Shown one piece after another: positions 9,623 to 18,658 of a DNA stretch of 64,000 bases; within the stretch, counting starts at the first letter, position 1; every line of letters begins with the position of its first letter. The stretch comes from Celeribacter baekdonensis B30 (GTDB lineage: Bacteria; Pseudomonadota; Alphaproteobacteria; Rhodobacterales; Rhodobacteraceae), in contig NZ_AMRK01000001.1 of the NCBI RefSeq assembly GCF_000299875.1, positions 1 through 64,000 on the forward strand, read 5' to 3'. The translations under genes were made by a program, and so were the position numbers. Under the pieces are notes generated by a model. That model made no database searches. It had not been told where the DNA came from and worked only from the letters and a program-made list of their open reading frames with translations.

Positions 9623-9937
9623 ATGCGCCTTTTATCCCATCTTGCCCTGTGTGTGGCCACCTTACTCGCTCTGCCCTGTTGGGCCGATGATCAGGGCCAG
9701 GCGCAATTTGTCGATCATTGCGCCGCCTGTCATGGCCTACATGCGCTTGGGGGCAACGGACCGGACATTCAGGGGACGACTCTGAACGATGTCGTGATCT
9801 CCACCCGCGGGATGGATCAAATGCCAGCGATTGACCTGAGCGATGCGGAGCGCCAGGCCATTGCCGCCTACCTCATGTCACTTGCGCCCGAGATCGCCGC
9901 GCAAAAACTACGGTTTGAAGCCCAGATCACCCGTTAA
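9623..9937 (+). CDS. Small c-type cytochrome, secreted
   Basis: A 104-residue protein with a Sec signal peptide (MRLLSHLALCVATLLALPCWA, cleaved after about residue 21) and one haem c site, CAACHG, soon after. The likely distal ligand is a methionine in RGMDQMPAI. This is the class I monohaem cytochrome fold, expected to carry electrons in the periplasm. I chose the internal ATG at 9623, since frames starting earlier would run through the pckA terminator. It stands alone between pckA and a leftward permease; its redox partner cannot be inferred. Confidence 0.88.
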   Translation: MRLLSHLALCVATLLALPCWADDQGQAQFVDHCAACHGLHALGGNGPDIQGTTLNDVVISTRGMDQMPAIDLSDAERQAIAAYLMSLAPEIAAQKLRFEAQITR

Positions 9938-9946
9938 AACGGAGTG

Positions 9947-10720
9947 TTAAAAAAGCCCGCGCCGTACCAAATTGGCTCCGGCGACGAGCAAGACAAACAG
10001 GGTGGCGCGTTTGAATTTCTTTTGATCCAAACGGTCCTGAACCTGTTGGCCGATCACCATCCCCAACAGTGCCGGGATTAAGAGCGCCAAAGATAGCGGC
10101 AGCGTTTGCGCATTGAGCACACCAGAGCGCAGATGGGCCGCAAACAACATCAAAGCCCCCGCGCCAAAGATCACGCCGGTGATTTTGATCTGCATTTTTT
10201 TCGGCGTATCGACGGCGGTGAGATAGGCCACCGTCAGCGGCCCCCAAATCCCCGCAACCCCGCCGATCATCCCCGAAAGCGCACCAAGGCCGAGATCGTA
10301 AAAGGCCCGGTGATGGTCCGGAATATGCAGCGCCCGCCCAATCAAAAGGTAGCTCGCCAAGACGATCACAATGATCCCAAGCGTCAAAAATACCACCGAT
10401 TGCGGCAAGATCACCACAAGCTGCGCCGACAAAAGGATCATCACCAAAAGCGCTGCGATATAGAGTTTATAGACCTTCGCCGCCTGCACCGCCTCGGACA
10501 CGCCGCCACGCAGCGATTGCCAGATGTTCGACACCACGGTCGACAGAATCAGTCCCGCCAGCGCCAGTTCAGGCGAAAGGAATGACCCCAGCCCCGAAAC
10601 CATGATCATCGGCATGGCAAAGCCGGTTGCACCTTTGACGAAACCCGCAAGCAGGGCAATGGCAAGGGAAACCGCCATTTGCGGCAAGGTAAGCAGAGAG
10701 AGAAGCGCGTTGAAATCCAT
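9947..10720 (-). CDS. TauE/SafE (TSUP) family membrane transporter
   Basis: A 257-residue integral membrane protein with about eight hydrophobic segments. The pattern LLAGFVKGATGFAMPMIMVSGLGSF at the N-terminus and the repeated GGVAGIWGPL motif in the second half are characteristic of the TSUP (DUF81) family, which moves sulfite, sulfoacetate or related organic anions across the inner membrane. Convergent with the cytochrome gene and divergent from mcd. Substrate unknown; no sulfonate genes are adjacent. Confidence 0.88.
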   Translation of the reverse strand: MDFNALLSLLTLPQMAVSLAIALLAGFVKGATGFAMPMIMVSGLGSFLSPELALAGLILSTVVSNIWQSLRGGVSEAVQAAKVYKLYIAALLVMILLSAQLVVILPQSVVFLTLGIIVIVLASYLLIGRALHIPDHHRAFYDLGLGALSGMIGGVAGIWGPLTVAYLTAVDTPKKMQIKITGVIFGAGALMLFAAHLRSGVLNAQTLPLSLALLIPALLGMVIGQQVQDRLDQKKFKRATLFVLLVAGANLVRRGLF

Positions 10721-10927
10721 GGGTTTGTCATAGGGCCTGTGATCCCCGTGAGACCAGAGAATTCGCGCCTATCCGATGCGGCCAGTCTAAAACTTTCTCA
10801 GGGCCACGGGGGCATTCGGCTTGCCTGCGACACTTTTGATCCTAAATGACATCTAATGCAAAATAATATTGCGCTGCAACTGCGAAGGGATTAGACAGTC
10901 CCATGACCCTGAGAAGGAGAGATTCCC
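10721..10927. promoter_or_regulatory. Divergent promoter region between the TSUP gene and mcd
   Basis: A 207-bp gap. Just upstream of mcd, positions 10856-10886 hold an AT-rich core flanked by TGCAA/TTGCG half-sites (TGCAAAATAATATTGCG, then CTGCAACTGCG). The mcd ribosome site GAGAAGGAGAGA is at about 10911-10922. The half-sites loosely resemble those of short-chain acyl-CoA responsive regulators (PccR/RamB type), which control ethylmalonyl-CoA pathway genes in relatives; this is tentative. Confidence 0.4.
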
Positions 10928-12601
10928 ATGGCCCTTGATCAACAGGAGATGACCATGTCGAACCCCATTTTGCCCGATCTTCTGGCTTTGACCGGTGCCG
11001 CAGTGGCCCCTGCTGAGGCCCTTTTGGATCGCGCCCGCGCATCCTTGCGCACCGAATTTTTGGACGGAGATCGCATCTCTGGCACCAAACTTGAGGCCAA
11101 TCAAACGGCGGCTCATGGCCTTGCTTGGCTTGCGACCTATGTCGAGGCGCTGCGTCAAATGCAAAAATGGGCCTTGGCTCTGACGGATGACGGTAAATTT
11201 GGCGAGATGGAACAACTGATCCATCAGATCGCCTTTGGCGAATACCTCAACCAAATCTACGGCGGCATCCCGATGAACCAAGGCGAGGTCTGCCGCTTGG
11301 CCGATCTGGGTCTTGGCCTCGCGCAGCCGAGCCACAAAGATGTCGTCAAACTCATGCTGGAGGGCAACACCGTTGCCGCGCGTTCCCGTCTTGTCGCTTT
11401 GATGCGCGACAATTATGGTCACGCCACTTTTGGCGCCTCTGGCCTTGATGACGAGCTGGAAATGGTGCGCGAACAGTTCCGCCGCTTTGCCGACGAAAAA
11501 GTCGTGCCCTTTGCCCATGAATGGCACCTCAAAGACGAATTGATCCCGATGGAGATCATCGAAGAGCTGGCCGAACTTGGCGTCTTTGGCCTGACCATCC
11601 CCGAGGAATACGGCGGCTTTGGCTTTCCGAAAGCGGCGATGGTGGTGGTCTCCGAGGAGCTGTCGCGTGGCTATATCGGCGTCGGCTCTTTGGGCACACG
11701 CTCCGAGATCGCGGCTGAATTGATCCTCAGCGGCGGCACCGAAGAGCAAAAACAAAATTGGTTGCCAAAACTCTCCTCCGCCGAAATCCTGCCGACCGCC
11801 GTGTTCACCGAACCGAACACCGGCTCGGACCTTGGCTCCCTGCGCACCCGTGCGGTGAAAGAGGGCGAAACCTATACGGTCACTGGCAACAAGACCTGGA
11901 TCACCCACGCCGCGCGCACCCATGTGATGACGCTTTTGGCGCGCACCGATCCGAACACCACGGATTACAAAGGCCTGTCGATGTTCCTGGCGGAGAAAAC
12001 GCCGGGCACGGATGAGGCCCCCTTCCCGACCCCCGGCATGACCGGCGGCGAGATCGAAGTCTTGGGCTATCGCGGCATGAAGGAATACGAGCTGGCCTTT
12101 GACGGGTTCAAAGTGAAGGCCGAAAACCTTTTGGGCGGCGAAGAAGGCAAAGGCTTTAAACAGCTGATGGAGACCTTTGAGTCTGCCCGCATCCAAACCG
12201 CCGCGCGTGCCATTGGTGTGGCGCAAAATGCGCTCGAAGTTGGGATGCAATACGCCGAGGACCGCAAGCAATTCGGCAAGTCCCTGATCGAATTCCCCCG
12301 CGTCTCCGGCAAGTTGGCGATGATGGCGGTCGAGATCATGGTCGCGCGTCAGCTCACCTATTTCTCCGCCTGGGAAAAAGATCACGGCCATCGTTGCGAT
12401 GTTGAGGCTGGCATGGCGAAACTCTTGGGCGCGCGTGTCGCCTGGGCCGCCGCCGACAATGCCTTGCAAATCCACGGCGGCAACGGCTTTGCGCTTGAGT
12501 ATCAAATTTCCCGCATCTTGTGCGACGCGCGCATTCTCAACATCTTTGAGGGTGCCGGGGAAATCCAAGCGCAGGTGATTGCACGCCGCATTTTGGGCTA
12601 A
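10928..12601 (+). CDS. mcd: (2S)-methylsuccinyl-CoA dehydrogenase
   Basis: A 557-residue acyl-CoA dehydrogenase with an N-terminal extension of about 160 residues before the usual ACAD domains, which is the mark of Mcd in the ethylmalonyl-CoA pathway. The ACAD core begins near ELEMVREQFRRFADEKVVPFA. FAD/substrate motifs FTEPNTGSDLGSLRT and NKTWITHA are present, and the base is the glutamate of ILNIFEGAGEIQAQ near the C-terminus. Mcd oxidises methylsuccinyl-CoA to mesaconyl-CoA and passes electrons to ETF. Start at ATG 10928 after AAGGAGAG. Its presence implies acetate assimilation by this pathway instead of, or besides, the glyoxylate bypass, and hence demand for B12. Short-chain ACAD of another kind is the alternative, but the extension argues against it. 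Confidence 0.93.
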   Translation: MALDQQEMTMSNPILPDLLALTGAAVAPAEALLDRARASLRTEFLDGDRISGTKLEANQTAAHGLAWLATYVEALRQMQKWALALTDDGKFGEMEQLIHQIAFGEYLNQIYGGIPMNQGEVCRLADLGLGLAQPSHKDVVKLMLEGNTVAARSRLVALMRDNYGHATFGASGLDDELEMVREQFRRFADEKVVPFAHEWHLKDELIPMEIIEELAELGVFGLTIPEEYGGFGFPKAAMVVVSEELSRGYIGVGSLGTRSEIAAELILSGGTEEQKQNWLPKLSSAEILPTAVFTEPNTGSDLGSLRTRAVKEGETYTVTGNKTWITHAARTHVMTLLARTDPNTTDYKGLSMFLAEKTPGTDEAPFPTPGMTGGEIEVLGYRGMKEYELAFDGFKVKAENLLGGEEGKGFKQLMETFESARIQTAARAIGVAQNALEVGMQYAEDRKQFGKSLIEFPRVSGKLAMMAVEIMVARQLTYFSAWEKDHGHRCDVEAGMAKLLGARVAWAAADNALQIHGGNGFALEYQISRILCDARILNIFEGAGEIQAQVIARRILG

Positions 12602-12619
12602 GCCCAGCGTGAAACAGCT

Positions 12620-13366
12620 TTAAAAAGGCGGTGCCTCCTGCGCCGCCTTTTTTGCAATCCGATCCAAAAACCGATCCCGCGCGGCGGGCATCGGTCGATC
12701 GGACAGCTCCGCCGCGATCCGGTTCAGAAAATGTCCGGTCGTGGTCAACCCTTGCGAAATTTCCGTGAAATTCAACGAGGATTGCCCCAACAAACATTGC
12801 GGCAACGGCAACATCCGGTCCGCCCACTCCCCCGCCCCCAAACGTGACACAGCGCGGCCAGATTTGGGTGAGACATAAATCAGATCCTCATGCGATCCCG
12901 TCACCGCACAGGCCGAGAGATCAAGGCCAAACCCTAGCTCTTCCAACAGTGACACCTCCCAATGCAGATAGGCCAAAGGCCACATCGGGTCCGTGCCGAG
13001 ACGGTCCAAAAGCCGCATACTGTCGATGTAAAGATAGCCATGCGCCTCGCGTTCCGGCAAAACAAACGCCAACATCGCGGTGACCGCGTTGAGGGCTGCA
13101 AGCGCCAAAGGATCGTCCATCACGGCGGCGGCACGTCCCTTGACGGGTTCAAAGGTGAACGCACCCAGATGGTCCTCAAGCCGCGCTTTCCACGTCACGC
13201 TGACCTGCCCGCCGGGCTGCAGATGCGGCGTCATTTTGCGCGAAATGCCACCGCGCACGACCCCCGCTTGGCGACCGTGGTTCTCAGTGAACACCTCGAC
13301 GATCACGGAGGTCTCGCCATGCTTGCGCACCGCCAAAACCGCCCCTTCATCGCGCCATTCAATCAT
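12620..13366 (-). CDS. recO: DNA repair protein RecO
   Basis: A 248-residue RecO, which helps RecF/RecR load RecA on gapped DNA and anneals SSB-coated strands. The N-terminal OB-fold begins [31 protein letters not shown], a standard RecO start, followed by a helical domain with [22 protein letters not shown], where the zinc-finger cysteines seen in some RecOs are largely absent. It ends the lepB-rnc-era-DUF1491 string, 92 nt after DUF1491, and its 3' end overlaps a terminator. Confidence 0.95.
   Translation of the reverse strand: MIEWRDEGAVLAVRKHGETSVIVEVFTENHGRQAGVVRGGISRKMTPHLQPGGQVSVTWKARLEDHLGAFTFEPVKGRAAAVMDDPLALAALNAVTAMLAFVLPEREAHGYLYIDSMRLLDRLGTDPMWPLAYLHWEVSLLEELGFGLDLSACAVTGSHEDLIYVSPKSGRAVSRLGAGEWADRMLPLPQCLLGQSSLNFTEISQGLTTTGHFLNRIAAELSDRPMPAARDRFLDRIAKKAAQEAPPF
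12622..12653. terminator. Bidirectional terminator between mcd and recO
   Basis: AAAAAGGCGG, loop, CCGCCTTTTTT. The stem overlaps the last recO codons (the [10 protein letters not shown] tail), so the end of recO is itself terminator sequence. Serves mcd rightward and recO leftward. Confidence 0.88.
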
Positions 13367-13378
13367 GCGCGCGCCCCT

Positions 13379-13401
13379 GCTTCTTCTTGGTAAAAATACT
13401 C
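13379..13401 (-). repeat. Candidate recurring Rhodobacteraceae intergenic element upstream of recO
   Basis: On the minus strand the leader of recO reads GAGTATTTTTACCAAGAAG followed by AAG, ending about 12 nt before the start codon. I recall closely similar GAGTATTT...AAGAAG strings scattered through intergenic DNA of this bacterial group. Only this one copy is visible here, so the call rests on memory and is weak. Confidence 0.3.
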
Positions 13402-13458
13402 ATGAAACCCTGCCCCGCAACATAGGCCGCGTCAATCAGACAGGCTCATCCTTGAGGC

Positions 13459-13791
13459 TCAATCGCTCAAACCGGGCTCGTCCAAAAGTGTGCGTCCCAG
13501 ACGGTCCTCGACCTCGATGATCCAAAGGTCGGGGTCAAAACTGCGTTGTTTCATCAACGCCGCATCGACATCGCGTTCGTCGCCCTCGGACAGGACCGCC
13601 CAATCGCGGCGGTCCTCCATCAGGTTAAACTCGCGCTGAAACGCTTTGGCTTTGCCATCCAGCGTATTGAGCTTGATCATCACGGCCCCTGCGGTCAGGT
13701 CGCCCTTTTTCACCACAAACACCGGAATGTCGGCCAGGCGCAACCGCGTCAAATAGGCCGAAACCCAGACATCTGCGGTCAGTCGCGCCAT
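13459..13791 (-). CDS. DUF1491 family protein
   Basis: A 110-residue soluble protein, MARLTADVWVSAYLTRL..., matching the DUF1491 family that is confined mainly to alphaproteobacteria and regularly sits after era. A compact alpha/beta fold is suggested by alternating segments (IPVFVVKKGDLTAGAVMIKLNTLDG). Function unknown. The start ATG shares its first base with the era stop (TGATG), so it is translationally coupled to era, which hints at a role in ribosome or RNA metabolism, though nothing in the sequence proves it. Confidence 0.88.
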   Translation of the reverse strand: MARLTADVWVSAYLTRLRLADIPVFVVKKGDLTAGAVMIKLNTLDGKAKAFQREFNLMEDRRDWAVLSEGDERDVDAALMKQRSFDPDLWIIEVEDRLGRTLLDEPGLSD

Positions 13792-14714
13792 CAGTTTCCG
13801 TCTTTGAAATCAAGACCCATCTCGCCGTAGCGTTCGGCCTCTTCCAACCAGTTCGGTCGCACTTTGACCTGCAAAAACAGGTGCACAGGCCGACCCAAAA
13901 ACTCGGCCAACTCTTCCCGTGACGCGCGTGAAATCCGTTTGATCGTCTCACCCCGGTGGCCCAAAATAATGCCCTTGTGACCATCGCGGGACACATAGAC
14001 GATCTGATCGACGCGCGCCGATCCGTCTTTGCGCTCTTCCCAAGCTTCGGTCTCGACCGTGAGCTGGTAGGGCAATTCCTGATGCAGATTCAACGTCAGT
14101 TTTTCGCGGGTGATTTCCGCCGCGATCATCCGCATCGGCAGATCGGCAATCTGATCTTCGGGGTAAAGCCATGGGCCGACGGGCAATTCTTTGGCCAACC
14201 ATTTGCGCAGATCGTCAACACCCCGGCCCTTTTCGGCAGAGATCATAAAGGTCTCTACAAAATTGCGGCGTTCGTTCAAAACCTTGGTCATATCCAACAG
14301 CTTTTCGACCGGCACCATGTCGATCTTATTGATCGCCAAAGCGATCTTGCGCGGCGGGCCTTTGTATTGAGCGTCTTGTTCGTCAAGTGCGGCAAGGATA
14401 GCCTCGACGCCCTCGGTCAGGCCACGATGGGCCTCAACCAGCAACACAACCACATCGGCGTCCGCAGCCCCACCCCATGCGGCGGTGACCATGGCGCGGT
14501 CCAGACGGCGCTTGGGTTTAAAAATACCCGGCGTGTCGACGAAAACAATTTGCGCATCCCCCTCAATCGCCACGCCGCGAATGCGGGCACGAGTGGTTTG
14601 CACTTTGTGGGTGACGATGGACACTTTGGCCCCAACCATGCGGTTGAGAAGGGTCGATTTTCCGGCGTTCGGTTCGCCGATCAGAGCCACAAAGCCAGAA
14701 CGTGTCTCAGCCAT
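13791..14714 (-). CDS. era: GTPase Era
   Basis: A 307-residue GTPase required for 16S rRNA maturation and 30S assembly. G1 is GEPNAGKST at about 13-21, G3 is DTPGI, G4 is NKID, and the C-terminal KH domain contains GHKGIILGHRGETIKRIS, the RNA-binding GxxG loop. Length is normal. It follows rnc with a 1-nt gap, the classic rnc-era order, so RNase III and Era are co-expressed for rRNA processing. Confidence 0.98.
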   Translation of the reverse strand: MAETRSGFVALIGEPNAGKSTLLNRMVGAKVSIVTHKVQTTRARIRGVAIEGDAQIVFVDTPGIFKPKRRLDRAMVTAAWGGAADADVVVLLVEAHRGLTEGVEAILAALDEQDAQYKGPPRKIALAINKIDMVPVEKLLDMTKVLNERRNFVETFMISAEKGRGVDDLRKWLAKELPVGPWLYPEDQIADLPMRMIAAEITREKLTLNLHQELPYQLTVETEAWEERKDGSARVDQIVYVSRDGHKGIILGHRGETIKRISRASREELAEFLGRPVHLFLQVKVRPNWLEEAERYGEMGLDFKDGN

Positions 14715-14715
14715 G

Positions 14716-15399
14716 TTATTTGGCCTCCAGTTTGGTCAAAAGCGCCTTGGCGACCGCTTGTTCGGCCTGACGTTTGGACGTTGCCTCGGATTGCGCCGTC
14801 TCACCGCTTTCCAGTGTCACTTCGATGGTGAACACGGGTGCATGATCAGGGCCTTTGCGAGAAATTTCGGTATATTTTGGCGGCTTCTGACCCCGCGCCT
14901 GGGCCCATTCCTGCAGCGCGGTCTTGGCGTCGCGCGCATCATGTTCAACCATATCGATCCGCGTGCTCCACAGCCGTCGCACAAGCGTCTTGGCCGCGGC
15001 AAAGCCACCATCACGATAGACGGCGGCAATCACTGCTTCCATCGCATCGGCCAAAAGTGCCTCTTTGCGGCGTCCGCCAGACATCATCTCGGACCGGCCC
15101 AGTTTGAGCACAGCCCCAAGATCAATCTCGCGCGCGACGTCGGCACAGGTTTCTTTGCGCACCAGTGCGTTGAAACGCGGTGCAAGTTGACCTTCGGACG
15201 CTTTGCGGTCGACCTCAAACAGTGCCTCCGCCATCACCAGCCCAAGCACCCGGTCGCCCAAAAATTCAAGCCGTTGGTTGTCGGGGCGGGTGACGGAAGA
15301 AATCGAACTGTGGGTCACGGCACGCATCAAAAGCTCGGGCTGAGAAAACTCATAGCCGAGGCGCTGTTGAAACGCTTGGAGTTCGGTCGAAATCTTCAC
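14716..15399 (-). CDS. rnc: Ribonuclease III
   Basis: A 227-residue RNase III that cleaves double-stranded RNA in rRNA precursors. The catalytic signature is [20 protein letters not shown] (44-63), with the second acid cluster in [15 protein letters not shown] double-stranded RNA-binding domain fills the C-terminal third ([18 protein letters not shown] to the end). It starts with GTG overlapping the lepB stop as GTGA. Confidence 0.97.
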   Translation of the reverse strand: MKISTELQAFQQRLGYEFSQPELLMRAVTHSSISSVTRPDNQRLEFLGDRVLGLVMAEALFEVDRKASEGQLAPRFNALVRKETCADVAREIDLGAVLKLGRSEMMSGGRRKEALLADAMEAVIAAVYRDGGFAAAKTLVRRLWSTRIDMVEHDARDAKTALQEWAQARGQKPPKYTEISRKGPDHAPVFTIEVTLESGETAQSEATSKRQAEQAVAKALLTKLEAK

Positions 15400-16172
15400 T
15401 GAAGCCCCTTAAAGAAACGATCTTTGCGCCATGTCCAAAAATACACAAGGTGCTTGCCAGCCGAGGAAAAGATCACCCGATCCACCCGACCGAGCAGATA
15501 TTCCGCAGGTACAAAACCCACACCCGATGGCTGTGCAATCCGGCTGTCGACGGAGTTGTCGCGGTTGTCACCCATAAAGAAATACTGACCTTCTGGAACC
15601 GTGTAGACCTTGGTGTTGTCCACGCCCGTGACGGCGGCATTGAGCACCGAATGCTGACGCCCGCCGGGCAGAGTTTCGATGAATTTCTCTTTGACGCAGT
15701 CGCCGCCAAGCCCCGGCGCCGGGTTGGCACAGCGCGGCGGGTTGCCTGCGGCACCTTGCGGCTCAAAGGTCTCGACAAACACACCATCGGGCGTTTGTAC
15801 GGCCTCTTCGCCATTGATAAAGACCACACCGTCTTTCAGTTGAACCTGATCGCCGGGCAGGCCGATCAGACGTTTGACATAGGTGACATGTTTGGTCGGG
15901 TGTTCAAACACCACAATATCCCCGCGCTCCGGTTCGGTGAACAGGATGCGCCCGGACACCGGGCACATAAAAGCCATCGGACAGGACCATTTCGAATACC
16001 CATAGCTCATCTTATTGACGAACAAGAAATCGCCGATCAGCAACGTGTCTTTCATCGAACTGGAGGGGATGAAAAACGGCTGAAAAAAGAAAGTCCGAAA
16101 AATCCCCGCGATCAAAAGGGCGTAGACGATGGTTTTGATGGTTTCGACCACACTGTCTTTGGTGCTGCTCAT
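15396..16172 (-). CDS. lepB: Signal peptidase I
   Basis: A 258-residue inner-membrane serine protease that removes Sec signal peptides. One N-terminal transmembrane segment (about 10-30) precedes the catalytic Ser39 in [11 protein letters not shown]; the general base is Lys100 in [11 protein letters not shown]. The [11 protein letters not shown] box is present. A Cys-containing insert ([12 protein letters not shown]) is present in the periplasmic part. It precedes rnc in a tightly overlapping string. The 138-bp leader upstream (16173-16310) separates it from acpS and could hold an internal promoter. Confidence 0.97.
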   Translation of the reverse strand: MSSTKDSVVETIKTIVYALLIAGIFRTFFFQPFFIPSSSMKDTLLIGDFLFVNKMSYGYSKWSCPMAFMCPVSGRILFTEPERGDIVVFEHPTKHVTYVKRLIGLPGDQVQLKDGVVFINGEEAVQTPDGVFVETFEPQGAAGNPPRCANPAPGLGGDCVKEKFIETLPGGRQHSVLNAAVTGVDNTKVYTVPEGQYFFMGDNRDNSVDSRIAQPSGVGFVPAEYLLGRVDRVIFSSAGKHLVYFWTWRKDRFFKGLQ

Positions 16173-16310
16173 CTGAATTCAGGTCCTTTGGGGGCGTTGG
16201 CGGGGATTTGGATACCGGTCCCCGGCTACATGGAAGGCGGCGCGATTGGAGTCAAGGCAAAGCCCCGTGAAACCCCCGCAATGAGTGGGATTTCGCGGCT
16301 TTTGAGACGC

Positions 16311-16715
16311 TCACAGCGCGGTCGGGCGCGCCTCGATCACCACAAAGGCCTGCGCCCAGGGGTGATCGTCGGTCAGCGTGACATGGATGATCGCCTCATG
16401 CCCTGGCGGGGTCATTGCCTCCAACCGCTCTTTGGCCCATCCGGTGACCTCCATCACCGGCTGGCCGGAGGCGAGGTTTTTGACCGCCATGTCTTTCCAC
16501 GAAATTCCCATGGCAAGCCCCGTCCCCAAGGCTTTGGAACAGGCTTCTTTGGCGGCCCAGCGTTTGGCATAGGTGCCCGCAACGTCGCGACGACGTTCGG
16601 CTTTGTGTTGCTCCGCCTCCGTAAACACACGCTGTTTGAAACGATCTCCAAAGCGCGCCAAAGTGCCGGAAATACGATCAATATTGGCAAGGTCCGTACC
16701 GATGCCAAGGATCAT
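16311..16715 (-). CDS. acpS: Holo-[acyl-carrier-protein] synthase
   Basis: A 134-residue AcpS-type phosphopantetheinyl transferase, moving phosphopantetheine from CoA to the serine of ACP. Signature residues: [15 protein letters not shown] at the start (Asp of the metal site) and [15 protein letters not shown] (WxxKEA) in the middle. The ATG overlaps the stop of the upstream secreted-protein gene (ATGA). Grouping with pdxJ and lepB is the common alphaproteobacterial order. Confidence 0.96.
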   Translation of the reverse strand: MILGIGTDLANIDRISGTLARFGDRFKQRVFTEAEQHKAERRRDVAGTYAKRWAAKEACSKALGTGLAMGISWKDMAVKNLASGQPVMEVTGWAKERLEAMTPPGHEAIIHVTLTDDHPWAQAFVVIEARPTAL

Positions 16716-17176
16716 TTGGGAGCCTCAAACAATGTCGCGATCTCGCCCGTGGCCTGATTCAGCGCAAAACTCAGGCGACCCATTTTGGCCGGGCCGTCCT
16801 TGGGATCATACAGGCGCGCGGGCATCATGAACAACAGCCCCGTTGAAGGCTCATAATCGGCCTCAAGGGCCGCAAAATCTAATGCTTCAAACCCGGAGCC
16901 TGCCGCATCTGCGGAAATGATCCGGCACTGCCGCCCGCCGACCTCGTCAAAGGGCGGCGACAGGACCAAAACGTGAAAGGCCGCAGCGGCGGGTTCAATC
17001 GTATCCAAAAGCGCCAGCCGCACCACACCATTGGCAAAGGTCCGGGTGTTTTCATCCCATGGCTCGACCACAGACGCCGCCGAGGCACGCCAGTCACAGG
17101 GCGTGACCTCCTGTGCCTGAGCCGTGAGCGGTAAGGTGGCGATGAAAAGCGCGAAGACCCCTCGAAGACCCATCAT
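16712..17176 (-). CDS. Secreted protein of unknown function
   Basis: A 154-residue protein with a clear Sec signal peptide ([22 protein letters not shown]; cleavage after TAQA). The mature part is acidic, with two cysteines (CDW near the start, RQCRII later) that could form a disulphide, and a repeating beta-like pattern. I do not recognise a family beyond conservation that I would expect in Rhodobacteraceae. It lies between lysE-type and acpS genes with 1-nt and overlapping junctions, so it is surely translated with them. Confidence 0.8.
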   Translation of the reverse strand: MMGLRGVFALFIATLPLTAQAQEVTPCDWRASAASVVEPWDENTRTFANGVVRLALLDTIEPAAAAFHVLVLSPPFDEVGGRQCRIISADAAGSGFEALDFAALEADYEPSTGLLFMMPARLYDPKDGPAKMGRLSFALNQATGEIATLFEAPK

Positions 17177-17177
17177 A

Positions 17178-17801
17178 TCATACCACTTTCGCTGTCAAAA
17201 CTTTGAGGGCGGCAAAGCCGAAAAGAGCCGCAAACGCCCCCTCAAACACACGATGAAGGCGCAAATAGCCCCGCGCGATGAAGCGGGTCGAAAACGCAAA
17301 GGCCATCGTGGACATGACCGTGAACGACACCGCCAGACAGGATGCGCCGACTTGCAAAAGCGCGATGGGTTCTGCGCCTTCGGGGATCACCACCGCGAAC
17401 AACGCGCCCCAAAACAGGATCGCTTTCGGGTTCATGACGTGGATGGTCAGGCCTTTGAGAAAGGACACGCGCAGTGGCTCGTTGACGGCGCGCACCTTGG
17501 CTTCTCCCTTTGCCATCGCGGCCCGCGCCGATTTGATGGCAAGCACCAAAAGATATCCGGCTCCAATATAGCGCAGCGCGTCGAGCACCCAGGCATGGGC
17601 CATCATCGCGGCGCCAAGGCCAAAGCCCGCAAGCAGGGCCCAAAACACCGATCCGCACCACACGCCGGTGGACACGGCAAACCCATTGGCGCGCCCACCA
17701 CCCATGGCGGCCCCGACGATGGCCAAGATCGCCGGACCCGGAGAGCCAACGGCAATCGCCCAGCCCAGCAAAATCGGCCAGAGGTCAGAAAACGGGATCA
17801 C
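17178..17801 (-). CDS. LysE/RhtB family amino-acid exporter
   Basis: A 207-residue inner-membrane protein with about six hydrophobic segments. The N-terminal [34 protein letters not shown] block is the LysE/RhtB signature (G-x-x-x-GxxxG after the SPGP turn), and [15 protein letters not shown] is the conserved central motif. It would export an amino acid or derivative. GTG start overlapping the pdxJ stop (GTGA). Substrate unknown. Confidence 0.9.
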   Translation of the reverse strand: MIPFSDLWPILLGWAIAVGSPGPAILAIVGAAMGGGRANGFAVSTGVWCGSVFWALLAGFGLGAAMMAHAWVLDALRYIGAGYLLVLAIKSARAAMAKGEAKVRAVNEPLRVSFLKGLTIHVMNPKAILFWGALFAVVIPEGAEPIALLQVGASCLAVSFTVMSTMAFAFSTRFIARGYLRLHRVFEGAFAALFGFAALKVLTAKVV

Positions 17802-18559
17802 GCAGATGCCTCAGCACGCGCCGCATCCATCAGCCGCCGCATCTCGGCAATCGCCGGTTTGATACCGCGAAAAATCGCCTCGCCGATAAGGAAATGACCG
17901 ATGTTCAGTTCAACAATCTGTGGCAAAGCGGCAATCGGAGCAACGGTGTCATAAGTCAAACCGTGGCCCGCATGGACTTCCAGACCCAAATCCGTCGCAA
18001 ACGCGGCCATCTCGGTGAGGCGTTTCAGTTCCTCGTCACGCGCCGCAAAATCGCCCTCGGCGTGGAAATCGCAATAGGCCCCGGTGTGCAGTTCGACCAC
18101 GGCGGCCCCGATCCGATGCGCAGCTTCGATTTGGCGTTTGTCCGCCGCGATAAAGATCGACACACGACAGCCCGCCTCCCGCAAAGGCGCAATGAAATGC
18201 GCCAGTTTGTTCTCTTCGCGCGCGACTTCAAGCCCGCCTTCGGTGGTCCGTTCTTCACGCTTTTCGGGCACGATACAGACCGCATGTGGTTTATGGCGCA
18301 GTGCAATGGATTGCATCTCATCGGTCGCGGCCATTTCGAAATTCAGTGGCACAGAGAGCGCGGCAACAAGGCGTTCGATGTCATCGTCTGTGATATGACG
18401 GCGGTCTTCGCGCAGATGCGCCGTGATCCCGTCGGCGCCCGCCTCTTCGGCCAATTTAGCCGCTCGGATCGGGTCCGGGTAAGCCGAGCCACGCGCATTG
18501 CGCACGGTGGCAACGTGGTCGATGTTCATCCCAAGACGCAGCACGCTTGTCGCAGTCAT
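17798..18559 (-). CDS. pdxJ: Pyridoxine 5'-phosphate synthase
   Basis: A 253-residue TIM-barrel enzyme that condenses 3-amino-1-hydroxyacetone phosphate with deoxyxylulose 5-phosphate to give pyridoxine phosphate. It begins with [18 protein letters not shown], the PdxJ substrate-binding start, and has HLREDRRHI and the C-terminal [13 protein letters not shown]. Length is standard. It heads the pdxJ-lysE-acpS-lepB block; the 99 bp before it show no clear signal. Confidence 0.97.
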   Translation of the reverse strand: MTATSVLRLGMNIDHVATVRNARGSAYPDPIRAAKLAEEAGADGITAHLREDRRHITDDDIERLVAALSVPLNFEMAATDEMQSIALRHKPHAVCIVPEKREERTTEGGLEVAREENKLAHFIAPLREAGCRVSIFIAADKRQIEAAHRIGAAVVELHTGAYCDFHAEGDFAARDEELKRLTEMAAFATDLGLEVHAGHGLTYDTVAPIAALPQIVELNIGHFLIGEAIFRGIKPAIAEMRRLMDAARAEASA

Positions 18560-18658
18560 ATTCAGTGTCCTTGACGCTTTATTCGGTTTGCGGCCGACAA
18601 TACCGCGCCTGCGTCGAAAGAAAACCGCGAATTCTTGATCCGACCGATCACATCCTGT

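Noticed and set aside
10853-12568. Long open frame antisense to mcd (571 codons)
   Set aside because: Same reason: low-complexity product, no ribosome site, exact opposite of a clear acyl-CoA dehydrogenase.
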